A DNA stretch of 64,000 bases from assembly GCA_014529385.2 (NCBI GenBank), contig CM043956.1, forward strand, positions 60,583,120 to 60,647,119. The letters are read 5' to 3'. Source of the DNA: Adiantum capillus-veneris. Its lineage: Eukaryota; Streptophyta; Polypodiopsida; Polypodiales; Pteridaceae. Positions within the stretch are counted from its first letter, which is position 1, and each line of letters starts with the position of its first letter. Both the position numbers and the translations under genes were made by a program. Below, in pieces: positions 23,400 through 34,867 of the stretch. Under the pieces are notes generated by a model. That model did no database searches. It was not told the origin of the DNA and saw nothing but the letters and a program-made list of their open reading frames with translations.

Positions 23400-24017
23400 T
23401 TAAAAAAGGATGGATTATGCAGAATTTGTGGTGGTGGCCATAGATATCAATGTCAAAATAAACCAAATGTGTCTAATTTGAAAAGAAATTCCAATGCAGA
23501 AACATCATCGAATTCTGAATAACAAGCTTCTGCTAAAGATAAAGGAAAATCTATGGTCAATACAATTCATGTCTGAGCAGATACAACTATTCTTATGAAG
23601 CATGCTCAGTGTGGTTCTTCAGTTTTGGAGCCTCTCTCAAAGCAAGTTTTGAGCCTTCTTGGAACTCCCAATGGTCGCTCCATCAATGTTTTGGTGGACA
23701 GCGGATGCTCGAATAATTTTGTCAGCACTCAGATAGTTCGATAGCATGGCTTGCCAACTCAGAAGACATCTCACTTATATGATGTGGAATTAGCAAATGG
23801 ATTAATTTTAACTTGTGATGAGTATGTCCATACGATCCTAAGAAATTCATTTCGTTACACGAATCTCAGCAGATGCGATCTCTGACATTAGCGGCGGAAG
23901 GAGCACAACATTGAGCAGCAGGAGGAGCACGGATGTCGCAGCTGCATTGGAGCAAGCAGGCACTGAGGGAGCACTGTCTGCGTCTACAGAGGGAAGCCAC
24001 GCCGCCATGCAGCTGGA

Positions 24018-24049
<32 letters not shown>

Positions 24050-25060
24050 GGGGTAAAGACCACGTGAAGTTATTTATATATATTGAAGAGGCGTCCGATG
24101 CTAGCGCAATGATGAGCTGGTGCGGTTGGTTAGCACGAATGCTTCTAACTGCGACAGTTCGACAGTTGCAGTTCGATATTCAAAATTATGCAGATCAACT
24201 GGATTTCGAAGTCATGCCTCTATCTTATTACGACATATGATTCTTGGTTAACATTGGTTATTCCAATATGATCCAGCCACTAGCTTTTGAGGACATACTA
24301 TCAATTTGTTCAAAGATGGACGTGAATTGGTTTTACACAGGCTTTATCATGCGGAACGAGTGATTCAAGCCTCACGTGTACAAGTCAAACAGTATGATAT
24401 AATGGATTATGAAGCGAATATGATTTCCGATGCAGATATAGAAATTATAATTGATGAATTTTTGAATTCATTAACTTCTTCTGAATCAATTGATAAAGAC
24501 AAAGATGATTTCAAGCAAGAAGTTATTCCAAGTGATACGTCGTTACCAGACAAAGATAAGGATATGGTTGCAGATTCTGAGTCTGAAGACGACTATGCTT
24601 TCTTTGATTCTTTGCTGGATGATGATATATCAATTGCAAGTCATGAAGTGGCAATTTTTGAAGACAATTGTGAAGAATTTTGCGATTCATTATTGAAAGA
24701 TGATTGCATCATTACAGTCTCAATTTAAAATCCTCTTTAGTGATTAGTAAAGTTGAAGTTATGCCCTTTGAAAAATGCCTTAAGAAGATTTTCCTCTTCA
24801 ACAAATATTTCACAGTTATTAAAAGATTTTGAACCAGAAGTCTTAAATCGCATGAGGAAAGATCAATCTCTTGTTGCAGTCAACCTGATTATGCCAGATT
24901 CCTCTAAAAAGTCTTTGAATAATGCAATGACATAGGATTTAGCAGTCAAAGCAAAAAGGCTTCGCAAGAAGCAAAGGTTCAAGACAAATGTTTTAGATAA
25001 CTCAAAGACTGAAGATTTTCGAAGATTCAATGCTTTTTCAGAATTCTATCAACATTAGAA
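23400..25060 (+). pseudogene. Internal gag/protease region of element E
   Basis: Translation with stops gives a CCHC-like zinc knuckle (GLCRICGGGHRYQCQNK at about 23,412-23,462) and a retropepsin core (INVLVDSGCSNNFVSTQI near 23,683-23,740). A basic/Ala-rich insert with a G30 tract follows, and then an acidic frame (24,306-24,728, IIIDEFLNSL and long Asp/Glu runs). Zinc knuckles bind genomic RNA in the Gag particle. RT, RNase H and integrase are not present. A 140-codon frame is intact; the rest is broken. Confidence 0.6.
24019..24048. repeat. G30 homopolymer
   Basis: Thirty consecutive G, then AGGGG, inside element E's internal region. Tracts of this kind readily form G-quadruplexes and are also prone to sequencing length error. 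Confidence 0.9.
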
Positions 25061-25102
25061 GTTATTTCTTTAATACGGGCACTCATTTTAAATGGGAGGG
25101 AA

Positions 25103-26240
25103 TGTCACGATTGTGACTATGTTACATTATTACATCTACTCCTAGTTGCGGATAGGCAAAGTGCCATGCCAAGGAGGACCCCTCTTGGATGGTCACAACC
25201 CTTCGCTCAAGAGACATGCTTCTTCGCCAAAAGCCACACTCCTTTGACGACTGATTACACCCCTTCGCTCTACGGTTGCGACTCTTTGTCCAATGGTTGC
25301 AGCTCTTCGTCGAAAGGATGTGTCTTTACCATAGTTACCGGGGAACGCCCCCTAGCCCCCGTTCCGGGGGGGCAGTTCCCTTCCCGAACGTTCCGAAACG
25401 TCCCGAAACGTTTGACGTTCCGGGTGGCCAGTGCAAACCGGAACGGCCGTTCCGGAACGTTCCGAACGCCCCCAAAACGTTCCGGAATGCCCCTGGAACG
25501 GCCAACGGCTACAAACAAATTTGGCAAAAATTGAAAAAATTGAAGTAAATGTTTGGGCTTCTTTTTGAAGTGTGCAAGGCCTCAAGGACTCATAAAATGC
25601 ACCCCCCTCCCCCTTTCTCTCCACAAGCTAATCCTCAAGGCTCAAGCTCTCTCCCTCTCACACTCTCAAGATCTCTCCCTCTCAAGACTCACTCTCTCAA
25701 GGCTCAAGGCTTTAAGCCTTCAAGCTCTCTTCCTCTCCCTCCCACTCTCTCAAATCTCTCCCTCTCCCTCTCACTCTCTCTCTCTCTCTCTCTCTCTCTC
25801 ACATCATCTAGTCATAGCAAGATTGAATGGTCTTCAAAACGAGTTTTTTGTGAGTATTAGAGTCAAAGCACTCTAATACTCCTTGTATTTAAACACAAGA
25901 AGCTAAAAAATGCACTATTTGGGTGTTTTTTATACCTCCCGTTCCGTGCCGTTCCCGTTCCGAACCCCTAGCCGTTCCCCCGTTCCGCGGGGATCCCGTC
26001 GCCGTTCCCGTTCCGCGTTCCGGGTAACTATGGTCTTTACGTCTAAAGTAACGTCTCTTTACCCTGAAACATGTCTTTTCATTTGTGTCTCTTCATCTCC
26101 TATATAAGGAGCCTATTGTACTCAGTTTTGAAGCATTCATTCAATCAATCAAACACACATTCAATCTCTTGAGTCTCAATTTGATCTTAAGTATGAAGTT
26201 TTAAGTCTTAATTATAGGATTAGCACTACTAATCCTCATA
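25103..26240 (+). repeat. 3' LTR of element E, split by a hAT-like insertion
   Basis: It starts TGTCACGATTGTGAC. Removing the 703-bp insertion and one 8-bp duplication leaves 427 bp, close to the 418-bp 5' LTR. A TATA box CCTATATAAGG is near 26,098. Confidence 0.8.
25330..26032. mobile_element. hAT-like non-autonomous element N1 (CATAGTTACC ends, GGAACG-rich)
   Basis: It begins CATAGTTACCGGGGAACG and ends CGTTCCGGGTAACTATG, which is a terminal inverted repeat. GTCTTTAC flanks it at 25,322-25,329 and 26,033-26,040, a perfect 8-bp duplication; the 5' LTR shows the empty site. Both arms are packed with CGTTCC/GGAACG motifs (25,370-25,505 and 25,935-26,020). The middle is pyrimidine-rich with (CT)n at 25,774-25,800. 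Eight-bp duplications are typical of hAT and a few other DNA transposons. No transposase is encoded. Confidence 0.85.
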
Positions 26241-26245
26241 CCATA

Positions 26246-26613
26246 GGCGCTCTCTTCTCTTCGGCCACTATGCGTTGAGCCTCGTGTGCTTGCTTACTCT
26301 CAAGCTCCATAGTTGCTCTTCTTTCTTTAGCTGCTATGCGTTGAGCTTCACGTGCTTGCTTACGCTCAAGCTCCATAGCTGCCCTTCTTTCTTCACATTC
26401 GCAATCCATGGTGGCGCGTTGTGCCTCTTGTTGTAGCATCATCTCCATCATCGACTTGACCAAAGCCTCCATAGGGTTTGGTGCAATCCGTGGCGTAGAT
26501 GAGGATGAGGGAGGTTCGGGGAACAATCCTCCTAGTGTAGAAACTTTGTCTTCTCCAACTCCACTCTCATCACCTTCACACACAGTATCCATTCCGCTTT
26601 TGGTGATGACCAT
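26246..26613 (-). pseudogene. gag N-terminal half (family A)
   Basis: The minus-strand frame from ATG near 26,613 reads MVITKSGMDTVCEG, and STPRIAPNPMEALVKSMMEM is at about 26,505-26,446. Long helical repeats rich in Glu, Arg and Ala (EERRAAMELERKQAREAQR) follow, probably coiled coil. Family B at 33,233 begins MVITRSKMDTSHGG and shares TPRIAPNPMEALVK. The frame stops at the CCATA site where element E entered and resumes at 22,813. Confidence 0.75.
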
Positions 26614-27038
26614 GTACTGAGTTCTTGGGTACTTGGGGTTCTTGCGTTCTTGAGGTTTTTGAGTTCTCGAGGGTCGTGAGGTTCTTGAGTTATTGAGGTT
26701 CTTGGCTTGCAATCTGTGTTTAAGAAGGCTTTTCTCTTATCCAAGCTCAACTCCTTCCTACTGGTGCACCCCTTGGTGGCCTTGCACTCACACCGAGGTT
26801 GCTTTTTCCCACCTCACGTCGATTGTCTTGCCGCTAAGTGCAAGGTCCGGAAAAGAGGAACGAGGGGAGGTTGGACAAGTCCTTCTTTCTTCGGTTCCCT
26901 GCAACTCTTCAAAAACACAAATTATGGATCGACATGCCCAAGTGGTCTTTGGTTATGTGCAACCACAACAAGCAAAAAAAACTCCTCTGGTTCTTTGTGA
27001 TTTTTTCCTTGAGTGATGATACCGAACACTATCAAAGA

Positions 27039-27050
27039 GCTCTGATACCA
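27039..27050 (-). other. Primer binding site of LTR element A
   Basis: The minus strand reads TGGTATCAGAGC, a perfect initiator-Met tRNA primer site, directly next to the LTR at 27,052 and upstream of gag on that strand. Confidence 0.85.
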
Positions 27051-27051
27051 A

Positions 27052-27215
27052 TGTAATGTGCAGTGGAAGTGAATGATGGTGTTAGCTCAGGATGAGTGAT
27101 CAGCGAGTGCTCAAGGTTCCTTTTACTTAGCGGAAGGGAGAGCGTTCCTTAGAGAGAGAATGTTCAATGACCGAAACAAAGAGTGGAAAATGTGAGTGCA
27201 AGTGCATGAGAGTGC

Positions 27216-27289
<74 letters not shown>

Positions 27290-28168
27290 AGACGACACCA
27301 GATGGGTCCCAAACCCCCCTACAAGGGCCCCCCTCTCTATTGCTAGAGAGGTATTTGCTTTAGATTGCACAAGGTCTGGTACAATGTTTCTAGACGCTGT
27401 GGAACATGACGACAACGACGACATCGAGGTAGAGGTTGAAGGTTGAACCGCTGAAAATGGAAAATGCTAGGTTTGTTGATGGGATCTAGATCGTGCAACG
27501 AAGCTTGTGGTCTGATCTATTGCCGAAGAGGTCAAGGGTGGCTGAAAACTGAAAAACGCTGGCTGGTTTATGGGCTGAAAACTTAAAACGCTGGTTCTGT
27601 CGCGATGGGAAAGCTGATCGCGAGGTGCTGGGGCTGATCTGTTAAGGTACTGTGGCGGTGCGTCAAAGGAGAGCAAAACGCTAAAGGCTGAAAATGCTGC
27701 TGCTCCAAAAAAGCTGGGGATGCTGAGAAAAATGCCAGGGAATTGGGTACTGCGGGGTATTGCTTGATCTGTGCTCCTTGGTCTTCTTCCACTGTGTCTT
27801 CTGCCTCTTACTAGGGCCCGATGGGTCACATTTACAGGTGCAAAACTCTGGGTCGAGCAGCATCAGTTAGGCTCCCACGATTTGGAATGTAAAAAGTCAC
27901 TTATTAATAAATAAGTGTAAGAGGTGGTTCATATGCACTTTGGGCAAAAAGGGTTCATGCGGTGGAAAATGCTCATGCCGGATACTGATGATAATGCTAG
28001 TGGTCGTGTGTTGTACAACGAGAGGGTATGCAGCTACTCATAAGTGCATGGACATGCACGGCCTGCGTACAGGCTCACAAGGGTGCCGGAACACTTCCTA
28101 GGCTACCTAAACCCTAGAAGTAGGTATAGCTTGTCCACATGCACATAGGGTTAATTGTGCACGTGACG
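27052..28168 (-). repeat. 5' LTR of element A
   Basis: About 1.1 kb. It resembles the family B LTR at 33,680-34,867 at both ends (TGTAATGTGCA.. on the left; CACGTGAC on the right) and through TTCCTTTTACTT..GGAAGGGAGAGC. It holds a (GA)n tract at 27,217-27,285 where family B has only a short GA run. The part 27,450-27,725 repeats GCTGAAAA and AAACGCTRG motifs. Confidence 0.75.
27217..27285. repeat. (GA)n microsatellite inside LTR A
   Basis: About 69 bp of GA. The equivalent site in LTR B (around 33,855) has only GAGAGATAAAGAGAGAAG, so the tract expanded after the two LTRs diverged. Confidence 0.95.
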
Positions 28169-28189
28169 CAACTTTGCGTCGTAAAGTAA

Positions 28190-28990
28190 CTATGGCAAGG
28201 AGTTAAGGAGGAATATCATGCACCTCCATTCTCGAGACACAAGGGCATTCTTCCAATACCACAAACGGTTGAGAGAGATTTCTATTGGCCAACCTTATGG
28301 AAGAACATTGATGCATTTGTTCAATGATGCATCACATCTCTGAAGGTAAAGTTTGATCGAAGAAAGTCACAAGGATTATTACAACCATTGCCTATTCCAC
28401 ATAGGTCTTGGGAGAGCATTGCAATAGATTATATAGGTGTCAAAGACCAAAAGGGAAATGATGTTGTAAGCACCATTGTGGACAGGTTTAGTAAGATGAC
28501 ACGCTTCATTCCAATGAAGAAGAAAATGCGAGCAGAGTAACGACAACCATTTATCTCAAACACCATGGACTCCTAAAGTCTATAGCCGAAAATAGGGATC
28601 CCAAAATTACAAGTCTATTTCGGAGAGCCCTCGTTGAGAATGTCGGCACTAAGCTAAATTTCTCTTCTTCTTATCAACCTCAAACCAATGCTTTTGTGCT
28701 GAGCAGAAGACCACTTGGGGAAAACATCTATCGCTTCTCGAGTTGACATATAACAATACTGTACATTCTTATGTAGGAAAAGCACCTTTTGAAGTGATCT
28801 ATGGGCAACCACATCCATTGCCTTTTAGGAAAATTAAAGAGCAAATCTTTGCAATAGATAGATTTGTTGAATATATGGCTCAGATACTCAAGTGCATCAA
28901 GCCATAGCAAATTCTCAAGCTAAGGAAAAGAAAGCTATCGATAAACTAAGACAAAAAAAGAAGGACAATAGGTACTTCTCAAATTTGATA
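28190..28990 (+). pseudogene. Gypsy integrase fragment
   Basis: Translation with stops and shifts gives a zinc-binding N-terminal part (HKGILPIPQTVERDFYWPTL near 28,240-28,300; the family HHCC finger is eroded). The catalytic core start follows (SWESIAIDYIGVKDQKGND and VSTIVDRFSKMTRFIPMKKK at 28,408-28,530), then NNTVHSYVGKAPFEVIYGQ near 28,750-28,807. This order is that of a Ty3/gypsy integrase. RT lies nowhere nearby, so only this part survives, next to LTR A. Confidence 0.8.
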
Positions 28991-29881
28991 AGAAACTCCT
29001 AAAGAAGAAGTGTAGAGAGAGCTAGACGCCAAATTTCAGGTGGCCGTTGCCGCAACTAGCTTCAGCCCACGGAGGCTCGTGAGCGGCAGAGGGGCAAACA
29101 AACCTTCCTACAAATGGTTTGGACCCATGTGTTAAAGTTCAAGTTATCTGTGTTTGAACCCGTGGGTTGAAGTTCAAGGCACATGAATTTGGCAAGGAAC
29201 CAACATGACGTATAAAAACACTATGGCTGTGTGCACCAATCCATTGTTGTTGGCCGGATTATGGATAGGATGTGTTTCAAAGTTCATTGTCTAGGAATGT
29301 TTGAACGTGATGTGTTCACAATTCACGAATGGGAATTCTTTGACATAGTGTGGTACAGTTCCATTTTTCATGAGGCAACCGATGTTGAAGATGACATTCT
29401 TCTAAGATAAAAAGTTGGTGGTAGCATAACCGAGGTGTACCTAGTTTGAGGCTGTGTCCACAGTAGCATCTTTATCGACTTGGTAAGTTGGTCTTCCTAC
29501 ATATGTCCACTGTGTGTTAAAGTTATAGCATCTCAGGTGAATAGCCCAATGTGATCTCAATATTTATTTTAGCTTTAGGTATTTATTTTACTTATTTGTC
29601 AAAGTCTTGGGTAGGGCACTTTACTGAGGTGTACTTAAGGGCCCCCAAGCTAGTATATAAGCAACACTCAGCCCCCATTGTACAATCACTAATTCATTGC
29701 CGAGTTGGTTGGTTCAACGTCTGTGTGTGTGTGGTGTATTCTCCCCATTGCTCTATGCTTCCGCATCATTGATTTTGACAAGGGGTGCCAGTCTTTTGGG
29801 GCCTACAGGGTGTCGATCTTCGTGTGCTCAGTGACAATCTAGTTGCGGTGTTTTCTTTCTTCTCAGTACTCTGTGTATAAT
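28991..29881. other. No recognisable gene
   Basis: Non-coding sequence with a short (TG) run near 29,722. No family signature found. It may include an eroded gypsy 3' part. Confidence 0.3.
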
Positions 29882-30435
29882 TGTCACAAGACGGGCACCA
29901 CATGCCAATAGAAAAGAACAAACTGAAAAAACTTTTAGCACTTCAATAACAACTGAACTGAAAGAGAGAGAGCACACGCGACATGGAGTGGCAGAATTCC
30001 ACCCCAGAGAGTATTGGCCCCAAACCTTTGCGTCCCTTTCGGTATTTCTTTATATTGCATCAACACAGTACAAGTTGGTACTCCACGCTCTGCATCTTCT
30101 CACCGAAGAGTGCCAGAGAATGAGCCCTAGCGTCATATTTAAAGGCCCTAGGTCCAAAAGCAGTTCACATGAAAAGCCTTAAAACTCAAAAGCAACTGCT
30201 TCAAAAAGCATCTGGCCCCAAAAGCAGTCGTCGCGAATTACGGAAATCTGTGCAACTGCCATGTCAGCAAGCCGGCGCGAAATCCGTACAATCTACCATG
30301 TTAGTAGGCCAGCGTGAATTGCGGAATTCTGTACATTTGCTGCTTCTGCTTCTTCACTTAGGGTTTAGGCCTCTCGGCTGGGATCTGTACAGTGGCTCCG
30401 TTCTTCAGTGGCTTGACACGTAGCAGTTTATGACA
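29882..30435 (-). repeat. Solo LTR of family C (copy C1)
   Basis: 554 bp. It reads TGTCATAAACTGCTACG.. to ..CGTCTTGTGACA on the minus strand. Flanks are ATAAT on the left and ATGAT on the right, a 5-bp duplication with one change, and no PBS or PPT adjoins. It shares with other C copies the block CCCAAACCTTTGCGTCCCTT, followed by TCGGTATTTCTTTATATTG. A solo LTR forms by recombination between the two LTRs of an element. Confidence 0.7.
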
Positions 30436-30439
30436 ATGA

Positions 30440-30950
30440 TTAACAGCCCTTGAATTCATTCAGGAGCTTGATGATGCCTTTTCGAGAGGGCGTTTCTCAG
30501 AACGCTCCAAGGTACGAAGGGCGGCATCTTATTTGAAAGGAAACGCACATACATGGTGGTCTACTCTGTTGATACATAGAGAGAAGCACCTAAAAAGTTC
30601 ATAAAATTTAAGAGAATTTTCACTTCTGCATGGTTAATGGAAGAATATGAAGAAGATGTCATCACGGCTTGTCATCATTTGAGAACGAAGAAAGAAGACA
30701 CTTTGAATGACCATTGTCATGCTAGTGTCCTCGTTTCGGAGGATCTTGAAGGACTAGATTGAGCGGTTTCTTGTGGTTTACGCAAAGAGATACGCTGATT
30801 TTGCTTGCAAAAGAAGGCTGACTCCATTCAAAGACTTATGTGACATGCCAAGGAAGGTTTTGATATGCATGCCGGCTCATTTTGTGACCTAAATCTATCA
30901 ACTATGGCAAATCATAATGGAAATGCCGATGCTTGATGCTCAATCCTTCT
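30440..30950 (+). pseudogene. Retrotransposon gag fragment
   Basis: Decayed translation gives FIQELDDAFSRGRFSERS, then AASYLKGNAHTWWSTL at about 30,525-30,570. Then come FKRIFTSAWLMEEYEEDVI and KKEDTLNDHCHASVLVSEDL at about 30,609-30,745. The AxxYLKGxAxxWW core is that of the retrotransposon gag family. It starts right beside solo LTR C1 but on the other strand, so it belongs to another element. Frames are broken. Confidence 0.65.
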
Positions 30951-31164
30951 TGTGCTCTTTCGGATACTGTGTCATGCCAAGGAAGAGACATGGAAGCAAA
31001 TTCCTTGGGTGCAAACATTTCAGCTTTTCATGAGTAATCCGCATACATCCGTGCTCATTCATGAGCGAATCGTGTTCATCGTACCATATGGCATGCCTAT
31101 GAAAAGGGATTACATAAGGATGGGACTAAAATACAAGAAACCATCACGAATGAAACACTAGAAC

Positions 31165-33233
31165 AAGCGTAACATGCGCACACATAATACTGCCTGTGGG
31201 GGTTCTGGGGACCTTGACTCGAGAGCCAAGATCGGTTCTTCGTGATCGATCGAATCTGCAATGAGGTTAGCTTCACTAGACAAAGTATCAATTAAACCAT
31301 CATCCTTGTGAACAATCACATCTTGATCATGCAAAGCATCATGTTTGTGAATAATCACATCTTTATCATGCAAATCATGCGTGTCGTGCTTTGGAGAAGA
31401 CAAGACTGAGAGAGTCTCCTTCTCCTGATTCTTTTCAATCTTTGCCTGCACATTAGAAATGAGAGATGAAGAATGAACAACTTGCTCCCCACGAATGACA
31501 ATGAGAGAGTCACTCTTGGCATTGAAAGTGAAAGTATTAGCTGCCAAATCAATGAGAGGGTTATGCTCATGAAACCATCGAATGCCTAAAAGCATATCAC
31601 ATCCTGAAAGAGGAGAGACTACAAATTTTCTGCGGAAGGACGCTTGTTGAACAATCAACAACACATCAAGGCACTCTCGTGTAATGAGAGAGTCCATACT
31701 GGGAGCGAAGCCCGACACCTCGAAAGGAGATATGTTGCTAACCTCCAAGCGGGCTCTTTCGATAAGAGAGTCACTTATCACATCATGCATACTGCCTGGA
31801 TCAAACAATATGACAAGACGTTGACCCTTCACATGACCATAATACTTAATGAGAGACTCATCAATGGGAGGATCATGAGAAAGTTGGGTCACACTCGAGT
31901 TCTCATTTATTGCATTGACAAAGGATGTGGGTTCTGTGAGCTTAGGACATGTTCTCTTAATGTGACCCTTGACGTGACAATGATAACATCGACCTTCCTT
32001 AGAATAAATGCTTTGTTCTTCTGAGGTGATGTATCCTCGTAAAACTCCTTGTGTTGCTTTTTTATCTGGGGTGAGCTTAGGTTTAGCAATTGTGTTAGCT
32101 TTACCCTTAGATTCATTGTGTGAGTTCTTTTTTGAGAGACTAGAGAAAGATTGGTTAGAAGAGTTACCATTCTTACCGTTCTTACTGTTCTGAGAAGTCA
32201 GAGAGGTACTTTGAGAAGTCTTGTTCTTCTTAGGCTTTCCCTTATTGTGCTTCATCTCGTGTGCGAGAGCAATCGCTACCGCCTTGTTGAGATCTACGGG
32301 GTCGAGGACTTCGACTTCAAACCTGATATAGTCGTCCAATCCGAACATAAAAGCCTCTTTGTGCTTCGCATCCGATTTGTGTAATTGGGTGCCAAGCTGC
32401 AAGACACGGTTAGAAAAAGACATGACTGGAGTACCATTTTGCTTAAGATTGCACCAATCTTCCTTTAACCGCGCTAGGTACTGAGGTAGCAAGAACCGCG
32501 CCTTGAGCTTGTCTTGGAAGTCGGCTCAACTGAAAGAAAGGGGCACGTCTTCCTCGGCTTCCTCTTGGTGCACGGCCAATTGCTTCTTTTGCCACGCTTG
32601 ATACCAGTTAATGGCATCACCGGCAAGATACATGGCTGCCGTCAAAACTTTGCTATTCCGTGTCTTCTTAGTTGTCGCAAAATAAGCATTAAATTGATGC
32701 AACCAAGAATGAATAACACTAGCAGCCATTTTATCGTCATACTTACTAAACGTCAACTTCTCGGTGACGGGGTTATTGGAGTCCAAATCTTGGCTTGCAT
32801 CACTTGATGAACCACCAACATCTTTGGCCGGCTCGGGTTTCGAGGTGACTATTTGTAGGACCAACTCTTGCATGCGTTGGTCTCTGCACCTCACGCTCTA
32901 ACTCCAAGGCCGCTCGTCTATCTTCAGCCGCCAAGCGTGCTTGCTCGCCCTCGCGCTCACGCTCCAAGTCGGCCTTTCTTTCTTTGCGCTCGCGATCCAA
33001 TTCTGCTTTTCTTTCTTCGCGCTAGCCTCCAAGGCAGCGCGTTGCGCTTCATGTTGTAACATCATGTCGATCATCGTCTTGACCAAAGCCTCCATAGGAT
33101 TTGGTGCAATCCTTGGCGTAGATGGGGAGGGGGGAGGGTCGGAAAAACCTCTTGGTGGGGAAAATTCTTCTTCGCCACCTCCATGCTTATCACCTCCATG
33201 CGAAGTATCCATTTTGCTTCGGGTGATGACCAT
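31165..33233 (-). pseudogene. gag-protease of LTR element B
   Basis: Minus-strand frames from ATG at 33,233 (MVITRSKMDTSHGG) run through a Glu/Arg-rich helical region, then EKLTFSKYDDKMAASVIHSW and GDAINWYQAWQKK at 32,740-32,600. A 444-codon open frame follows (31,158-32,492). It opens with the retrotransposon gag core (LARLKEDWCNLKQNGTPVMS). A zinc knuckle CYHCHVKGHIKRTCPK is near 32,005-31,958. A retropepsin-like domain is near 31,815-31,560 (LVILFDPGSMHDVISDSL, D-P-G in place of D-S/T-G; GCDMLLGIRWF). Coding ends at about 31,165 with no RT. Two frame breaks separate the three parts. Family A shares the N-terminus. Confidence 0.8.
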
Positions 33234-33666
33234 ACACTGAAGTCTTGAGTTCTTAAGTTCACGAGGAACTTGGGTTCATGTGGTTCTTGGGTTCTTGAGG
33301 GTCTTGAGTTCTTGAGGTTCTTGAGGTTCTTCTTTAGCTTGCAATCTGTGTTAGAGAAGGATCTTCTCTTACCCGAGCTCTTCTCTTTCCCGCGGGCGCA
33401 CCCCTTGGCGGCCTTGCGCTCACACCAATGTTGCTTTTTCCCACCTCACTTCGATTGGCCGGAGGCTAAGTGCACGGTCCGCTCTCAATGAGTGAAAAGA
33501 GAAACAAGGGGAGGTTGGACAAGCTCTTCTTTCTTGGGTTTCCTGTCACTCTTCAAAAACACGATTAGGAATCGACACGCCCAAGTGGACTTGGGTTACG
33601 TGCGACCGCAACAAACAAAAAAAATTCTTGTGGTTCTTTCCTTAAATGATACAGAACACTACCAAA

Positions 33667-33678
33667 GCTCTGATACCA
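33667..33678 (-). other. Primer binding site of LTR element B
   Basis: The minus strand reads TGGTATCAGAGC, a perfect initiator-Met tRNA site, adjoining LTR B. Confidence 0.85.
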
Positions 33679-33679
33679 A

Positions 33680-34867
33680 TGTAAGGTGCATCGGATGTGA
33701 ATGTTGAACTTTGCTCAAGATGAGTGCTCCAAACTGTGCTCAAGGGTTCCTTTTACTTATGGAAGGGAGAGCCTTCCGTTACTTTAGGTTGAGAGTGCAA
33801 ATGATCACAAACAAAGTGGTAAACACTGTGAATGAAGGTGCTGAGACTGAGAGATAAAGAGAGAAGAATAGGACACCAAAAAAGTTGTCAAACCCTCCTC
33901 CGAAGGCCCCACTCTATGGCGAGAGCGGTCTACTATTGATTGCACAAATCTCTACAATGCGATGGACTTGCCGATGATGTCGACGACGATGACGACGATG
34001 AGACGGACTGAAAACTGAAAACGCTAGGGGCTGAAAATTGTAAATCTTGTATTTGTTGAATTCTGACTCTTATGTCGGTGACAATGGCGATGACGATGAT
34101 GCGATGACGACGTGCTGAAAATGCAGATAATGAAATCTGCGAATAGCGGGCTGAATCTGCAAACGCTGGCTGATCTTAACTTGGCGAGGATCTGTTGCGG
34201 GAAGGTGAGATCTGCAAGGTTAGGGGGCTGCGGTGCGGAATCTAACTGCTGAAAACTGAAAACGCTGATGCTAATGGGTGTTCTGTCGCGGAGAATCTTC
34301 AAAACGCTAGGTGATCTGCAAGTTGCAAAAACGCTAGGGCTGTTAACGCTAGACAAAATGTTGGAAATCTGCTAATGCCAGGCTGATCTGCAATGCTGAA
34401 AAACGCTGGGGCTGATCTGCATTTGATGAAAACGCCAGGCTGATTCTGATGGCTGAAGATGCTAGGAGTTCCGCCGGGGGGTCTTGCTGAGAAGGTGCAC
34501 TGCTAGACTTGTGGCCTTTGCTGCCTCTTCTACGAGAAAACCCTAGCGCTAGCTTTTCTTATATACCTGCTTGGTCAAATTGTCCTACCCAGTTTCCCAA
34601 CAAAGTCACTTATTAATAATAAGTGAAAAAGGGCTAAAATAGGGAAAATAAGTCTGTGTGCTGTAAAAATGCCCCTGATGGGTTTTGACTGTAATCTAAT
34701 GATCATGCTGTGTGCAACCAAAGGAAATGCAACTACTCTAAGTGCCTGGACATTGCACGGCCTGCGAACAGACTCACAAAGGTGCCAGAGGACTTCCTAA
34801 GCTGAATTGAATCCTAGTCATGAAGTAGTTTGTCCACATGCACATAGGGTTAGATGTCCACGTGACA
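33680..34867 (-). repeat. 5' LTR of element B
   Basis: About 1.19 kb with TGTAAGGTGCA at its left end and CACGTGACA at its right end (TG...CA read on the minus strand), like LTR A. From 34,010 to 34,460 it carries at least eight AAACGCTRG-type motifs between GCTGATCTGC repeats. The partner 3' LTR is absent, as the element is truncated at 31,165. Confidence 0.75.

Larger units (their letters stand above)
22819..26240 (+). mobile_element. LTR retrotransposon E, complete, with CCATA duplications
   Basis: LTRs at 22,819-23,236 and 25,103-26,240 start TGTCACGATTGTG, and the five bases CCATA flank the element at 22,814-22,818 and 26,241-26,245. A purine tract (AAATGGGAGGGAA) precedes the 3' LTR. 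No clear PBS follows the 5' LTR, and RT and integrase are absent, so the element is non-autonomous and needs another element's enzymes. It lies inside a minus-strand gag gene, splitting it. Its 3' LTR is interrupted by a hAT-like insertion. Confidence 0.8.

Noticed and set aside
31644-32024. 126-codon plus-strand frame inside element B
   Set aside because: It is the antisense shadow of the minus-strand gag-protease frame.
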